This document shows positions 31,716 through 42,891 of a stretch of 64,000 nucleotides of DNA, one piece after another. Positions within the stretch are counted from its first letter, which is position 1. Every line of letters starts with the position of its first letter. The translations under genes and the position numbers were made by a program. The DNA comes from Candidatus Poribacteria bacterium. GTDB lineage: Bacteria; Poribacteria; WGA-4E; WGA-3G. The stretch covers positions 24,689-88,688 of the forward strand of contig JAPPES010000026.1 of NCBI GenBank assembly GCA_028824125.1, written 5' to 3'. The notes below the pieces were generated by a model. It worked only from the letters and a program-made list of their open reading frames with translations. It made no database searches and had not been told where the DNA came from.

Positions 31716-34700
31716 ATGGCAGGCGCGTCAATTGATGTACACGGCGCACGAGAACACAACTTAAAAAATATTGATATCCAGCTTCCAAAAGATAAACTGA
31801 TTGTCTTTACTGGTGTTAGCGGTTCAGGTAAATCTTCACTTGCAATTGATACGTTGTATGCAGAAGGACAAAGACGATATATAGAATCACTTTCCGCTTA
31901 TGCACGGCAGTTTTTAGGACAACTCGGTAAAGCAGAAGTAGACAAGATTATCGGTTTATCCCCCTCCATTGCCATCAATCAAGGTTCCACAGGACACAAC
32001 CCTCGCTCAACGGTCGCAACCGTAACTGAAATTTACGATTATCTTCGTGTGCTATTTGCCCGCGCAGGAGAATTTCACTGTCTTGAATGTGGACAACAGG
32101 TCGGTTCACAAACGGTCGCTGATATTGTCTCACACATTCTGAGTTTTCCGCCGCGCACGCGCCTCATGATTTTAGCACCAATCGTCCGAGGTAGGCGCGG
32201 AGAATATCGGAAAGAGTTATCAGACGCTCGTAAGATGGGTTTCGTTCGCGCCCGAATAGACGGTGAAGTCCACGAAATCAGTGCTAATATTGCTCTCAAT
32301 CCAAATCAACGCCACAACATTGATATTGTCGTCGATAGGATTATCATTAAAGATGATATACAGAGCCGCGTCGCTGACGCAGTAGAAACAGCACTTTCCC
32401 TCGGCGATGACAGTCTCATTGTAAATGTTATGTCTTCAGAAAGTAGTCCGTCACGAAAAAAGTCAGAGGATGAAGATTTACTGTTTAGTAGACAGTATGC
32501 CTGCGTAAACTGCCAAATCAGTTACAACGTACCTGAGCCGCGTCACTTCTCCTACAACAGTCCGTATGGTATGTGTGAGCAGTGTCGAGGATTAGGTTTA
32601 CAAATGGCGATTTCTCCTAAGCTGATCATTGCGGATGAGACGCTGACTATCTTAGAGGGTGCCATAACCTTATGGAAAAAACCCAATCCTGAAGAGAAGA
32701 TGATAGCTCAGGCGCTTGCCTCACACTTGAAGTTCAGTTTAAAAACCCCTTGGAAGGATCTAAAGCCTGAGCAGCAGCATGCTATCCTATACGGCACAGG
32801 CGACACCGTGCTCACTTTTCGTCAACCTGCAAAGGATAGTAGGCGGAGAGGCAAACGGTTTCGCGGTAGGTTTCAAGGACTGATCCCTCCCCATGAACAA
32901 CAATTTTTTGGGTTAAACCTTAACGAAGAGGGAGATGGCAGTTCTCACCTCCCTGATTATTTTGTCAAGATGCCGTGCAGAGAATGTGATGGAACCCGTC
33001 TAAATCAAATGGTTAAGGCTATTACCATAGCAGACGTTAACATCACAGAGGTACTGGATATGTCAATTCAGGACGCTACTACCTTCTTTAATACCCTTGA
33101 ACTTCCAGACCGTGAAGCATTCATTGCCTCAGAACTGCTAAAAGAAATTCGCTCACGTTTAGGATTTCTGATGGACGTGGGGTTAGGGTACCTTACCTTA
33201 TCTCGTTCTGCACCGACATTATCCGGTGGAGAAGCACAACGCATCCGACTTGCCAGTCAAGTGGGAGCAGGTTTACGCGATGTGACCTATGTGCTTGACG
33301 AACCCAGTATCGGATTACATCCCCGTGATCATGCTGGCTTGCTGAAGACCCTAATGAATCTCCGTAATCAAGGTAATACCGTTATTGTTGTTGAACACGA
33401 TGAAGCGACTATGCTGGTAGCTGATTGGATAGTAGACTTCGGGCCTGGTGCAGGAATAAAAGGTGGAGAGATAACTGGTGTGGGGACACCGGATCAATTG
33501 ATAAAGGAAAACGACTCGCTTACAGCGCAATATCTACGAGGTGAAAAAGAGATTGTTCATCCTGAATCGCGACGTCCGACAGGCGAAAAGTGGGTGCAAA
33601 TTTGCAATGCACGCCAAAACAACCTTAAAGAGATTAGTCCCAAAATACCTCTGGGGACCCTCTGTTGTGTGACAGGTGTGAGCGGTTCTGGTAAAAGTTC
33701 TCTCATTCATGATATTCTCTATAGTGCGCTTGCTCGAGACCTCATGCGGGCAAAAACTGTGCCAGGGGATTATGACAATATTCAGGGCATTATTGACGAA
33801 AAAACCGTGCCCGTCTCTGATGTTATTGATAAAATAATCAACATAGATATGGCACCTATCGGACGTACCCCACGTTCTAATCCTGCTACCTATACAAAGG
33901 TGTTTGATGCAATTAGAGCTTTCTTTGCGGGGCTGCCAGATGCCAAACTACGTGGATATAAACCGGGGCGGTTTAGTTTCAACGTTCCCGGTGGCAGATG
34001 CGAAGCATGCAATGGCAATGGCGCGAAAAAGGTCGACATGGGGTTGCTCGCTGATGTTTGGGTAGAGTGCGATGTATGTAGCGGCAAACGGTATAACAAC
34101 GAAACCCAAGCTATTAAATATAAAGACAAAAATATCTCTGATGTGCTTGAAATGGATATTGAAACTGCACTTGCACATTTTGCTGACCTGCCAAAAATAG
34201 CCAGGGGATTACAACTACTTCACGATGTTGGTTTAGATTACCTCAAACTTGGACAACCTGCACCTACGCTTTCCGGTGGAGAAGCACAACGGATTAAACT
34301 CTCAAAAGAACTCTCTAAACGCAGCACTGGTAAAACACTTTATATCCTTGATGAACCTACAACAGGTTTACACTTTGACGATGTGAACAAGTTGTTAACT
34401 ATTCTTCACAGATTGGTTGATGAAGGTAACACCGTGGTGGTAGTTGAGCATAACCTTGAAGTGATCAATTCAGCAGACTATCTGATTGATTTGGGGCCAG
34501 AAGGCGGTGCTGATGGGGGGAAGGTTGTTGCTGTAGGGACTCCTGAAGAGGTTGCTGATATGCCTGAATCATATACCGGGAAAGCACTTCGCGGGGAATA
34601 TGAACTTTGGAAAACCGAGGAAACAAAACAGAACATAGCAGAAAACGGTAACCCCCTAAATCCCCCTTATCAAGGGGATAAGCAGAACGATGTTGAAGGG

Positions 34701-37487
34701 AGAGGTTCCGAAGTTTCCAAATCTATTATGGTTCAAGGAGCAGAAGAGAACAATCTTAAAAGTATTGATATTGAAATTCCGCATCAAAGATTGACAGCGT
34801 TTACAGGTGTTAGTGGGTCTGGCAAAACATCGCTTGCGCTTGATACGATTTATGCTGAAGGGCAACGGCGTTATATTGAAACACTGAGTACTTACGCCCG
34901 TCAATTTATTGGTACGATGGAGAAACCGAAAGTCTCTAAAATTGAGGGGTTGTCACCAGCGATTGCGATTTCGCACTCAAGTCCAAGTCAAAACCCGCGT
35001 TCGACAGTAGCGACAATTACTGAAATTCACGACGGTTTACGGACGCTTTATGCGAGATGGGGACAACCGCACTGCCCCGATTGCCAAACAGAGGTACTTC
35101 CACAGACCGCTCAAGAAATAGTTGAACATGTTTTCCAACTTTTACCAGAAAAAAGGGTGGACATCTTGGCACCGCTTACAAACTTTCGTATTCGAAACAT
35201 CCAGAAAATCGCGGATAATTTATCTCGAATGACTGAAACTGAAGTGGTAATAGATGCTGAACGCACCCCTGGCCTGAAAGGGAACGAGGATTATGCGGAT
35301 GCGTTTCGCAGGTTGCAGAAAACAGGTTTTGCGCGTGTGCAAATTGATGGTGAAATTTACCGACTTGATGAAACGCCCGAAATCCACAAACGCCGCCGCC
35401 ATGAAGTTTTTCTCGTGATAGACCGCATCCAACTTGCTGATGATGAAAAGAGCCGTTTCACGGAAGCAGTTGAATTGGCACTTATAGAGAGTAACGGCTT
35501 TGTTATTATAGAGGAGAAAAAAAATAAAGGGAAACCAAACAGACATTTCTTTAGTGAACATGCGATGTGTTCAAATTGTGGTCGGAATTTTCCGCAGTTG
35601 ACTCCCCGACACTTCTCTTTTAATAATAAATTAGGGGCATGTAGTTCATGTGATGGGATCGGTAGGTCACTTTCGGAGGACCAAAGAATCTGTGAAACCT
35701 GCAATGGGACAAGGTTAGATGAATTTCCACGTAACGTCAAGTTCTCTGAAGCAACTATCGCGGAATTGATGGCGATGCCGATTTCAGACGTAATTAAATT
35801 TTTTGCCACGCGGATAAACGCGATTGAAAAACACCTCACAACAAGTATAGGGGCAGAAGAAGCGAAAGCAGCCAGAAATCAGGTGAGAGACGTGTCAACT
35901 TCAAGGGCAACGCATACCACGCTTCACACACATACTTCCCCTGAGTTTGAAGCACAATTGCTACGGCAAATTCAGATACGTCTAAAGTTCTTGGAGGACA
36001 TCGGACTCGGTTATCTTGGGTTAGACCGCCCAGCACCGACACTCTCTGGTGGGGAAATCCGTAGAATTCGACTCGCAAGTCAACTTGGTACTGGTCTAAC
36101 GGGGGTAACCTACATCCTTGATGAACCGAGTATCGGTTTACATCCACGCGATCAAGAACGACTGATTTTAGCGATGAAGGATTTACGCGATATTGGTAAT
36201 AGCGTCCTCGTCGTTGAACACGATAGGGACACAATTTTATCTGCAGACCATATCATTGATTTCGGTCCGAAAGCGGGCAAGCAGGGCGGTAAAATTGTCG
36301 CTACGGGTTCACCTACTACCTTTACCAATTCGGAACCTATCTCTTTCTTAGAACAGACCGAAAGCGACTCAGATGCAGCAACGTCTACTTCCCAGGATAA
36401 AGGATTAACACAAGCATATCTTTCCGATGAAATGCAAATACCTGTTCCTGCTGTTAGACGCAAAGGGCCGGGAAAATGGCTGAAGTTATCTGGCGCGAAG
36501 ACAAACAACCTTAAAAATATTGACATCAAAATTCCGTATGGAACGCTCACTTGTGTTACTGGGGTTTCAGGATGTGGCAAGAGTTCACTTATTGAAGGCA
36601 CGTTACGACCAGCATTGGAGACCCGACGTTCTATCAGAAAAGGAGAAGAACGAACAAATAGTCCTTATGGAACTGCGATGTACGATAGTATTCAAGGAAC
36701 GAGTTCGATCGAACGGGTTATCCACATTGATCAGAAACCGATTGGTGAAACCCCGCGCTCTAACCCTGCTACCTATACCGACCTATTCACCAAAATCCGA
36801 GAGATGTTTGCCGAGCTTCCGGATGCTAAACTCCGCGGATTTAACCGGGGACGTTTTAGTTTTAACCTTTCCTACGGACAGTGCGAAGTATGCGATGGGC
36901 AGCGTTTTAATCGGGTAGAGATGCACTTCCTTCCTGATGTATGGATACCGTGCGAAAATTGTAATAGCACAGGATATAATGCAGAAACGCTTGAAGTTCG
37001 ATACAAGGGCAAAAACATTGCAGAGGTCCTACAGATGACAGTGCAGGAAGCTCTTGAGTTATTCAGCAACATCAATCGCATTAAACGCCCACTCCAAACG
37101 TTAGCAGATGTCGGTTTAGACTATATTCAATTAGGTCAAGCTGCGACAACGCTATCGGGAGGCGAAGCGCAGCGCGTTAAACTTGCGAAGGAACTTGCCC
37201 GCCGCCAAACTGGCACAACCCTCTATATTATGGACGAACCTACGACAGGCTTGCACTTTGATGATGTCCAAAAACTACTCAACGTACTCAATAAACTCGT
37301 TGATGCAGGCAACACAATTGTCACTATAGAACACAATATAGATGTTATTAAATCTGCAGATTGGGTAATTGATTTAGGGCCGGAGGGAAGTGAAGGCGGT
37401 GGAAATCTCGTTGCGATGGGCACGCCTGAAGAAGTTGCTGAAGTAGAGGAATCGCATACTGCTCGGTTTCTACGCGAAGTGTTATAG
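31716..37487 (+). CDS. uvrA: Tandem double-length UvrA (two complete UvrA units in one chain)
   Basis: DNA-damage recognition ATPase of nucleotide excision repair, 1923 residues, twice the usual 930-960. Unit one runs from 1 to about 965, unit two from about 1000 to 1923. Each has two ABC-type nucleotide sites, so four Walker A motifs occur: GVSGSGKSS twice, GVSGSGKTS and GVSGCGKSS. Signatures are [13 protein letters not shown] and [13 protein letters not shown] in unit one and [13 protein letters not shown] and [13 protein letters not shown] in unit two; the third departs from the consensus. Each unit has cysteine clusters (for example [11 protein letters not shown] and [13 protein letters not shown]). 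The linker (residues about 970-1000) includes [12 protein letters not shown], a peptide read from a dispersed palindromic repeat. UvrA normally works as a homodimer, so a fused pair could be an obligate dimer; Chlamydia has a similar fusion. Confidence 0.95.
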   Translation: MAGASIDVHGAREHNLKNIDIQLPKDKLIVFTGVSGSGKSSLAIDTLYAEGQRRYIESLSAYARQFLGQLGKAEVDKIIGLSPSIAINQGSTGHNPRSTVATVTEIYDYLRVLFARAGEFHCLECGQQVGSQTVADIVSHILSFPPRTRLMILAPIVRGRRGEYRKELSDARKMGFVRARIDGEVHEISANIALNPNQRHNIDIVVDRIIIKDDIQSRVADAVETALSLGDDSLIVNVMSSESSPSRKKSEDEDLLFSRQYACVNCQISYNVPEPRHFSYNSPYGMCEQCRGLGLQMAISPKLIIADETLTILEGAITLWKKPNPEEKMIAQALASHLKFSLKTPWKDLKPEQQHAILYGTGDTVLTFRQPAKDSRRRGKRFRGRFQGLIPPHEQQFFGLNLNEEGDGSSHLPDYFVKMPCRECDGTRLNQMVKAITIADVNITEVLDMSIQDATTFFNTLELPDREAFIASELLKEIRSRLGFLMDVGLGYLTLSRSAPTLSGGEAQRIRLASQVGAGLRDVTYVLDEPSIGLHPRDHAGLLKTLMNLRNQGNTVIVVEHDEATMLVADWIVDFGPGAGIKGGEITGVGTPDQLIKENDSLTAQYLRGEKEIVHPESRRPTGEKWVQICNARQNNLKEISPKIPLGTLCCVTGVSGSGKSSLIHDILYSALARDLMRAKTVPGDYDNIQGIIDEKTVPVSDVIDKIINIDMAPIGRTPRSNPATYTKVFDAIRAFFAGLPDAKLRGYKPGRFSFNVPGGRCEACNGNGAKKVDMGLLADVWVECDVCSGKRYNNETQAIKYKDKNISDVLEMDIETALAHFADLPKIARGLQLLHDVGLDYLKLGQPAPTLSGGEAQRIKLSKELSKRSTGKTLYILDEPTTGLHFDDVNKLLTILHRLVDEGNTVVVVEHNLEVINSADYLIDLGPEGGADGGKVVAVGTPEEVADMPESYTGKALRGEYELWKTEETKQNIAENGNPLNPPYQGDKQNDVEGRGSEVSKSIMVQGAEENNLKSIDIEIPHQRLTAFTGVSGSGKTSLALDTIYAEGQRRYIETLSTYARQFIGTMEKPKVSKIEGLSPAIAISHSSPSQNPRSTVATITEIHDGLRTLYARWGQPHCPDCQTEVLPQTAQEIVEHVFQLLPEKRVDILAPLTNFRIRNIQKIADNLSRMTETEVVIDAERTPGLKGNEDYADAFRRLQKTGFARVQIDGEIYRLDETPEIHKRRRHEVFLVIDRIQLADDEKSRFTEAVELALIESNGFVIIEEKKNKGKPNRHFFSEHAMCSNCGRNFPQLTPRHFSFNNKLGACSSCDGIGRSLSEDQRICETCNGTRLDEFPRNVKFSEATIAELMAMPISDVIKFFATRINAIEKHLTTSIGAEEAKAARNQVRDVSTSRATHTTLHTHTSPEFEAQLLRQIQIRLKFLEDIGLGYLGLDRPAPTLSGGEIRRIRLASQLGTGLTGVTYILDEPSIGLHPRDQERLILAMKDLRDIGNSVLVVEHDRDTILSADHIIDFGPKAGKQGGKIVATGSPTTFTNSEPISFLEQTESDSDAATSTSQDKGLTQAYLSDEMQIPVPAVRRKGPGKWLKLSGAKTNNLKNIDIKIPYGTLTCVTGVSGCGKSSLIEGTLRPALETRRSIRKGEERTNSPYGTAMYDSIQGTSSIERVIHIDQKPIGETPRSNPATYTDLFTKIREMFAELPDAKLRGFNRGRFSFNLSYGQCEVCDGQRFNRVEMHFLPDVWIPCENCNSTGYNAETLEVRYKGKNIAEVLQMTVQEALELFSNINRIKRPLQTLADVGLDYIQLGQAATTLSGGEAQRVKLAKELARRQTGTTLYIMDEPTTGLHFDDVQKLLNVLNKLVDAGNTIVTIEHNIDVIKSADWVIDLGPEGSEGGGNLVAMGTPEEVAEVEESHTARFLREVL
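34645..34685 (+). repeat. Palindromic repeat forming the linker of the double UvrA
   Basis: The bases ACCCCCTAAATCCCCCTTAT then CAAGGGGATAAG contain the inverted arms CCCCTT and AAGGGG. A related unit lies outside genes at 20298-20327 (CCCTTGATAAGGGGCTTTAA). In uvrA it is read as [10 protein letters not shown] without breaking the frame. Confidence 0.65.
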
Positions 37488-37562
37488 TGTAATCGAAATC
37501 AATCGTTACTTCAAATTTCTCTATAGCTATTCAAAAGTTCACACCTATGGGTTAAAAACAGA

Positions 37563-37597
37563 AAGGACAAGCATAAATACCTGTCCTTACTTATTTT
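37563..37597. terminator. Probable bidirectional terminator between uvrA and glnB
   Basis: Arms AAGGACA (37563-37569) and TGTCCTT (37582-37588), with ACTTATTTTT after on the plus strand and a TTTC/TTTTT run on the other. It lies between the convergent ends of uvrA and glnB. Confidence 0.55.
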
Positions 37598-37621
37598 TAA
37601 CATCTACAACAGAGATACAGA

Positions 37622-37978
<357 letters not shown>

Positions 37979-38250
37979 CTACGCAAATTGGATAGGGTTG
38001 TCTTGGCGGATCCGGAGATTCGCCTTACGTTTCATAAGGTTATCGTAAACAGATACAAAATTCATTTTTACAATAGACTGAGACATCAAATTTACGCGTT
38101 TTACTTCCAGATCATCTAAAATGCATGTTGCTGGATTTTTATCCTTTACCATACACAAGAAAACCAAAGCTCGCGCTGATACAATGCCTCAGCCTCGGGG
38201 TTCACACCTCATAATCTTACAATAGAAACTATCTCATGGTAGAGCTAGGT

Positions 38251-39666
38251 CTAAATATCGTGATAGAGGTAGAATTCATACGGATGTGGCCGCATATTAA
38301 TGGCATCTACTTCATTTTCGCGTTTGTAATCAATCCAAACATCAAGTACATCTTCTGTGAACACATCACCTTTGAGGAGATATTCGTGGTCATCCTCAAG
38401 AGCATCAAGTGCATCGCCAAGAGAGACTGGTGTGGATTCAATATCGTCAAGTTCCTCTGGTTCAAGGTCGTAGAGGTCTTTATCCAAAGGATCGCCAGGA
38501 TGAATTCGGTTCTGAATTCCATCAAGACCCGCCATCATCAACGCGCTAAAAGCGAGATACGGGTTACAGGATGGGTCAGGGGTTCGAAACTCAACCCGCT
38601 TGGCTTTTTCACTCTTAGAATATACAGGAATCCGGACACATGCGCTACGGTTTCTCTGAGAGTAAGCGATATTCACAGGCGCCTCATACCCTGGAACCAA
38701 ACGTTTGTAAGAATTGGTTGTCGGAGCAATGATAGCACATAACGAACGCGCATGTGCAAGTAAACCGCCGATGTAATAGAGGGCTGTTTCACTTAGAAGT
38801 GAATACCCTTGCGGATCATAAAAAACGTTCTTTCCGTCTTTCCATAAACTTGTGTGCACGTGCATCCCTGAACCGTTGTCTTGGAAAAGCGGTTTTGGCA
38901 TGAAGGTAGCTACCAAATTGTGGGAACGGGCAACATTTTTGATGATGTATTTATACAACGCAATTTTATCACCGACAGTCGTAAGCGTATCAAAGCGGAT
39001 GTCAATTTCACCTTGTCCTGCCGTTCCAACCTCATGGTGATGTACTTCAACATCAACACCGGATTCAATAAGCTTAAGGCAGATTTCTGAACGGATGTCT
39101 TGAAGCGTATCTGATGGCGGAACAGGAAAATAACCCTCTTTATAGCGCGGTTTGTAACCGAGATTAGGATTTTCTTCTTTCCCAGAATTCCAACTACCTT
39201 CAACGGAATCAACATGATAAAATCCAGAATTTTGGTTTTGCCCGTAACGGATATCGTTTAATAGATAAAATTCTGCTTCAGGTCCCCAATAACTAATATC
39301 AGCAATACCTGTGGACTGTAGATAAGACTCCGCTTTTTGTGCAATATGCCGTACGTCACGCGTGTAATTTTCCAAAGTAATCGGGTCTTTGATATTACAC
39401 GTAATGCTTAACGTTGGTACCTGGCAAACTGGGTCAACCAGGGCAGTTGCAGGATCAGGAAAGAGCAACATATCGCTCTCGTTAATAGCTTGAAAACCAC
39501 GGATACTTGACCCATCAAAACCGATACCTTCTGCAAACAGGTCCTCGCTTAATTCATCAACCATAATAGAGAAGTGTTGCCACATCCCTGGCAGGTCCAT
39601 GAATTTGAGGTCAACTATCTTAATATTATTTTCTTTTGCAAGTGCAACCACGTCACTTGGTGTCAT
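38251..39666 (-). CDS. glnA: Glutamine synthetase type I
   Basis: ATP-dependent conversion of glutamate and ammonia to glutamine, cytoplasmic dodecamer. 471 residues from the ATG at 39666, chosen because AGGAGG lies 8 bases upstream; an ATG at 39672 is only 2 bases from it. Motifs in order are GIGFDGSSIRGFQ, GPEAEFYL, HHHEVGTAGQGEID (metal and substrate ligands), NGSGMHVHTSLWKDG-type DNGSGMHVHTSLWKD, VPGYEAPVNIAYS, and RVEFRTPDPSCNPYLAFSAL. The adenylylation loop reads KDLYDLEP, so a modifiable Tyr is present. A sigma-54-type promoter is upstream at 39777-39794. Confidence 0.96.
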   Translation of the reverse strand: MTPSDVVALAKENNIKIVDLKFMDLPGMWQHFSIMVDELSEDLFAEGIGFDGSSIRGFQAINESDMLLFPDPATALVDPVCQVPTLSITCNIKDPITLENYTRDVRHIAQKAESYLQSTGIADISYWGPEAEFYLLNDIRYGQNQNSGFYHVDSVEGSWNSGKEENPNLGYKPRYKEGYFPVPPSDTLQDIRSEICLKLIESGVDVEVHHHEVGTAGQGEIDIRFDTLTTVGDKIALYKYIIKNVARSHNLVATFMPKPLFQDNGSGMHVHTSLWKDGKNVFYDPQGYSLLSETALYYIGGLLAHARSLCAIIAPTTNSYKRLVPGYEAPVNIAYSQRNRSACVRIPVYSKSEKAKRVEFRTPDPSCNPYLAFSALMMAGLDGIQNRIHPGDPLDKDLYDLEPEELDDIESTPVSLGDALDALEDDHEYLLKGDVFTEDVLDVWIDYKRENEVDAINMRPHPYEFYLYHDI

Positions 39667-39776
39667 TCGCATTTCCTCCTAATGAATCAATATAGTAATC
39701 GTAATTCGTTATGTGTCATCATATTGAACATGCAACTTATATTATTTGATTTAACAAGAATCCTTTGTGAAAGATT

Positions 39777-39794
39777 ATGCAAAGTCTATGCCAA
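39777..39794 (-). promoter_or_regulatory. Putative sigma-54 promoter for glnA
   Basis: Read on the minus strand, TTGGCATAGACTTTGCAT carries GG then ten bases then GC, matching the -24/-12 consensus TGGCACN5TTGCA with one main mismatch. Transcription would begin near 39767, about 100 bases before the glnA start. Sigma-54 control of glnA is known in many bacteria. Confidence 0.5.
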
Positions 39795-39971
39795 TTAAAT
39801 ACACGTCTCTGTTTTGACACATAGGACATACATCAATAACAATAGAATCAATCGGACAGAACACAGATAGCAGTATCGCCAAAAGTCATTGAGCATAAAA
39901 AGATAACATAAGAAAACGTGAAAGAATATGCTAAATTATTAGGCATAGAATTGCCCAAATTTTCAGCAGAA

Positions 39972-40565
39972 TTACGATTCTTTTTCTTTCTTTAGTTCAA
40001 CGTCTTCAGCAAATCGACTGGTTTCAGGACCGTCTTGTCCAGCATATTTATTGGCTGGTTTTAGGCGATAAGGCATACTTGATGGCGATGAAAGTTGTTC
40101 AAAGGTAAAAGCGCAAATCCGCATGCCAGGATAAAGTTTGACAGGCATCCGTCCGAGGTTCCCGAGTTCCAAAGTTGCGTTTCCAACCCAACCGGGATCA
40201 AACAAACCTGCGGTGCTGTGGACGATGATACCGAGTCTACCTAAGCTGCTTCTGCCTTCAAGTCTCGCCATCACGTCATCAGCTAATTCCAGTTTTTCGT
40301 GTGTAGCAGCGAGCACAAACTCGCCCGGTTGCATCGTAAAAGCCTCACCATCAGACACATCAACTTTCCGCATCAAATCATCAGCATCAACCTTTTCCTT
40401 TAAATCAATAAATGGATATTTGCTGTGTTCAAACACACGAAAAGTATTGCCTAACCTGAAATCAATAGAACAACTCCCTAACTGTGTCCTAAAATCTGGT
40501 TCTGGAGTAATCTTAATTTTTCCTTCGCTTATATATCGACGAATATCCACATCTGATAAAATCAT
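39972..40565 (-). CDS. dcd: dCTP deaminase family enzyme
   Basis: Deaminates dCTP to dUTP for thymidylate synthesis. 197 residues. Trimeric dUTPase-like fold with MILSDVDIRRYI at the N-terminus, GSCSIDFRLGN, QPGEFVLAATHEKLELADDV, LEGRSSLGRLGIIVHSTAGL, and DPGWVGNATLELGNLG, whose Glu is the catalytic residue. Bifunctional dCTP deaminase/dUTPase enzymes look alike, so that option stays open. There is no ribosome site between a possible promoter (GTGACA at 40600-40595, 17 bases, TAATAT at 40577-40572 on the minus strand) and the ATG, so a leaderless message is possible. Confidence 0.93.
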   Translation of the reverse strand: MILSDVDIRRYISEGKIKITPEPDFRTQLGSCSIDFRLGNTFRVFEHSKYPFIDLKEKVDADDLMRKVDVSDGEAFTMQPGEFVLAATHEKLELADDVMARLEGRSSLGRLGIIVHSTAGLFDPGWVGNATLELGNLGRMPVKLYPGMRICAFTFEQLSSPSSMPYRLKPANKYAGQDGPETSRFAEDVELKKEKES

Positions 40566-40647
40566 CTTTTAATATTACCATAATTTTGCAAAGATGTCAC
40601 GTTTTTTATAGTTCTGTTTTGTTCACACAAAATTTAGAAGATTGATG

Positions 40648-41976
40648 CTATTCCTTCCAATCTTCTGGGGCAACATCGCGATACGCGTAATCTAACAGCG
40701 TCACGGGATGCATCACTTTCATATTTAACCCGTGTTTTTGGATACCGAGTTGAATCTGGAGCAAACATCCGGGGTTGCCTGTAGCGACAATATCTGCGTC
40801 TGTTTCGGCAATATGTTCCATTTTCCGTTCCAGAATCTCTTGTGACAGTTCAGGTTGTGTGATATTATAGATACCCGCACTACCGCAACACCACTCGGAT
40901 TCAGTCAACTCGATTAACTCAAGTCCTGATATTGCTTGTAAAACCTTTCGCGGTTGTGATTTTACCCGTTGCCCGTGCAGCAGGTGGCACGGCTCATCAT
41001 AGGTAACACGTCGTTGGATCTCACCTTTTGGAGGGACCATCTCAATTTCGGCTAAGAATTCACTGATGTCGCGCATGTTGTGGCTGAAATCTTCTGCTTT
41101 CTCCGCGTAAACTGGGTCATTTTCAAGAAGGGCCTCATATTCCTTGAGCGTTGCACCACAACCAGCAGAATTTATGATAATCGCGTCTAAATTCTCGTTT
41201 TCAAACGCGTCAATGTTCTGTTTTGCGAGTGCTGATGCCACATCGCGTACGCCATTATGTAGATGCAGCGCGCCACAGCAGGTTTGCTTGCGAGGAGTGA
41301 CAACTTCACAACCGTTTTGTGCTAATACACGGATAGTCGCCAAATTGGTATCCGTAAAAACTTGGTTCATGATACAGCCAGGGATAAATCCTACGCGGTA
41401 TCGGGTTTCTCCTGCTGCGGGCGTGATGTCGCGCATTGTATATTTGAGACGCGGAGATGGAATTTTCGGTAGTAAGGACTCCATCTTTCCAAGTTGTCCC
41501 ATCAGTTTGAGAATTCCTGTTTTCTGGACTAACCATCGGATGCCAAGTCTTTGATAGAGCCACATGAGTTCAAAGATGAGGTCTAACCGTTCTTTGTTCG
41601 GCAGAATTTGTTTGAAAACGAGGTTAGTCCAAAATCGGTAACTTGCGGATCGATGCGCGTTTTGTTCATAGATTGCGCGTGCTTCTTCAAGGAGTTCTCC
41701 GAAGTGGACACCAGAAGGACAGGCGGTCTCACAAGCGCGGCAATCCAGGCACCGATAGATGTATTCTGCCCATTCTTTACTAAGTGGTGTGGCATCTTGT
41801 GATTTAAACGCACTCCCCATGAGGTATAATCTTCCTCTGGGGGAATCGGTTTCTAATCCTAATTCTCTATAAGTTGGGCAGGTAGGTAAGCAGAGACCAC
41901 AATGCGTACAGGCATCCCATTTTTTCCAACTGAAGGTCTCTAAGCCAGTGAGTTGTTGGGTTTGTTGGTTGGACAT
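40648..41976 (-). CDS. glcF: Iron-sulfur subunit of a glycolate-oxidase-like enzyme (GlcF family)
   Basis: 442 residues. Two N-terminal 4Fe-4S clusters are seen, CTHCGLCLPTCPTY (about residue 18) and CLDCRACETACPSGVHFG (about 72). Two CCG domains follow, PGCIMNQVF...CCGALHLHNG and YDEPCHLLHG...CCGSAGIYN. This layout is the GlcF electron-transfer subunit of glycolate oxidase and the related LutA/GlpC proteins; GlcF is the best fit by length and by the two CCG domains. The FAD subunits GlcD/GlcE are not in the window. It is the last gene of the def-larE operon, one base after the preceding gene's stop. Confidence 0.85.
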   Translation of the reverse strand: MSNQQTQQLTGLETFSWKKWDACTHCGLCLPTCPTYRELGLETDSPRGRLYLMGSAFKSQDATPLSKEWAEYIYRCLDCRACETACPSGVHFGELLEEARAIYEQNAHRSASYRFWTNLVFKQILPNKERLDLIFELMWLYQRLGIRWLVQKTGILKLMGQLGKMESLLPKIPSPRLKYTMRDITPAAGETRYRVGFIPGCIMNQVFTDTNLATIRVLAQNGCEVVTPRKQTCCGALHLHNGVRDVASALAKQNIDAFENENLDAIIINSAGCGATLKEYEALLENDPVYAEKAEDFSHNMRDISEFLAEIEMVPPKGEIQRRVTYDEPCHLLHGQRVKSQPRKVLQAISGLELIELTESEWCCGSAGIYNITQPELSQEILERKMEHIAETDADIVATGNPGCLLQIQLGIQKHGLNMKVMHPVTLLDYAYRDVAPEDWKE

Positions 41977-41977
41977 G

Positions 41978-42430
41978 TTAATTTTTATTATGCTGATAAT
42001 GTCTTTTTCGATTCCAAAGATTAAACAAATATCTGCGAATCTTCATCAGAATTACCCCAATAATAAATAAAAGTACGAAAACGAAAAAGAATTTGCGATA
42101 TTCCGGGATTATTGCTCCGACAATAAATGCAAGCGAGAGCATTATTAAAATGATTGTCGCAAAGATCATATAATTGGAGTTTTCATGAATTGCGGCACTT
42201 TTTTTGAGGCTATTCATTCTGTTTTCATTAATTTTTTCCGCAAGTAGTTGTTTTTCACTCTGTGTGAACTCAGTCTTTTTGGCAGAAGATTCAGGCGAAA
42301 TTGACAAGTGCTTACGTTTTCTCTTCCGTTTGGGCAAAACAAGTACAAATAGTAGAATGCAACCTGCAAACGTCATGATATGAACAGGATATGCTAAAAT
42401 GACTTCTAAAACACCTTGTAAATCATTCAT
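41978..42430 (-). CDS. Membrane protein of unknown function (paralogue of the gene at 42476)
   Basis: 150 residues. Three hydrophobic segments (IMTFAGCILLFVLVLP, YMIFATIILIMLSLAFIVGA and FFFVFVLLFIIGVILM) and a cytoplasmic-looking loop in between with QSEKQLLAEKINENRMNSLKK. The same loop motif (TEYEKRMLADKINESRQGNI) occurs in the neighbour at 42476, so the two are related. It sits within the def-larE-glcF operon, 45 bases after its paralogue and 1 base before the GlcF-like gene. No known family. Confidence 0.7.
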   Translation of the reverse strand: MNDLQGVLEVILAYPVHIMTFAGCILLFVLVLPKRKRKRKHLSISPESSAKKTEFTQSEKQLLAEKINENRMNSLKKSAAIHENSNYMIFATIILIMLSLAFIVGAIIPEYRKFFFVFVLLFIIGVILMKIRRYLFNLWNRKRHYQHNKN

Positions 42431-42475
42431 TACTGTCTGCCCTGTGTTAGTATTAACATGTGTTCTACATAAGTA

Positions 42476-42889
42476 TTATCGGTGAAACTTTTCAGAGACA
42501 AGATACGCAACCCAAAGCAGTACTAACACAATCAAACCGATTGTGACAAATATCATACCTTTGGAGCTCACTGTGCCAGCGAAACTTTTCTTGATATTAC
42601 CCTGTCTGCTTTCGTTAATCTTGTCCGCAAGCATCCGTTTCTCATATTCTGTCAAATTTTTCTTCTGTGTAGGCAATATATCTGAGGAATTCCTCCTATA
42701 AGTTTGACTTTTCCATTTTCTGTATAAAATACGAAAAATTACGACACATCCCACGGTTCCGAATAAGATAGCTATACCAATAAGCATATCTGTTATAGGA
42801 AGAAAGTGAGCAGGATCAGTTGGATGAGGTCTGTCCGGTGCAGCATATAAAGTGTCGTTTATGATGAAAACTGCATGAATAGTTTCCAT
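42476..42889 (-). CDS. Membrane protein of unknown function
   Basis: 137 residues with two hydrophobic segments (ITDMLIGIAILFGTVGCVVI and MIFVTIGLIVLVLLWVAYLV) joined by a charged loop, TEYEKRMLADKINESRQGNI. It starts 2 bases after the stop of larE, so translation is probably coupled. Related by the loop motif to the next gene. No known family or catalytic residue. Confidence 0.7.
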   Translation of the reverse strand: METIHAVFIINDTLYAAPDRPHPTDPAHFLPITDMLIGIAILFGTVGCVVIFRILYRKWKSQTYRRNSSDILPTQKKNLTEYEKRMLADKINESRQGNIKKSFAGTVSSKGMIFVTIGLIVLVLLWVAYLVSEKFHR

Positions 42890-42891
42890 TT

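Noticed and set aside
37979..38167. 62-codon reading frame between glnB and glnA
   Set aside because: No ribosome site, no recognisable motif, and it occupies a likely regulatory gap.
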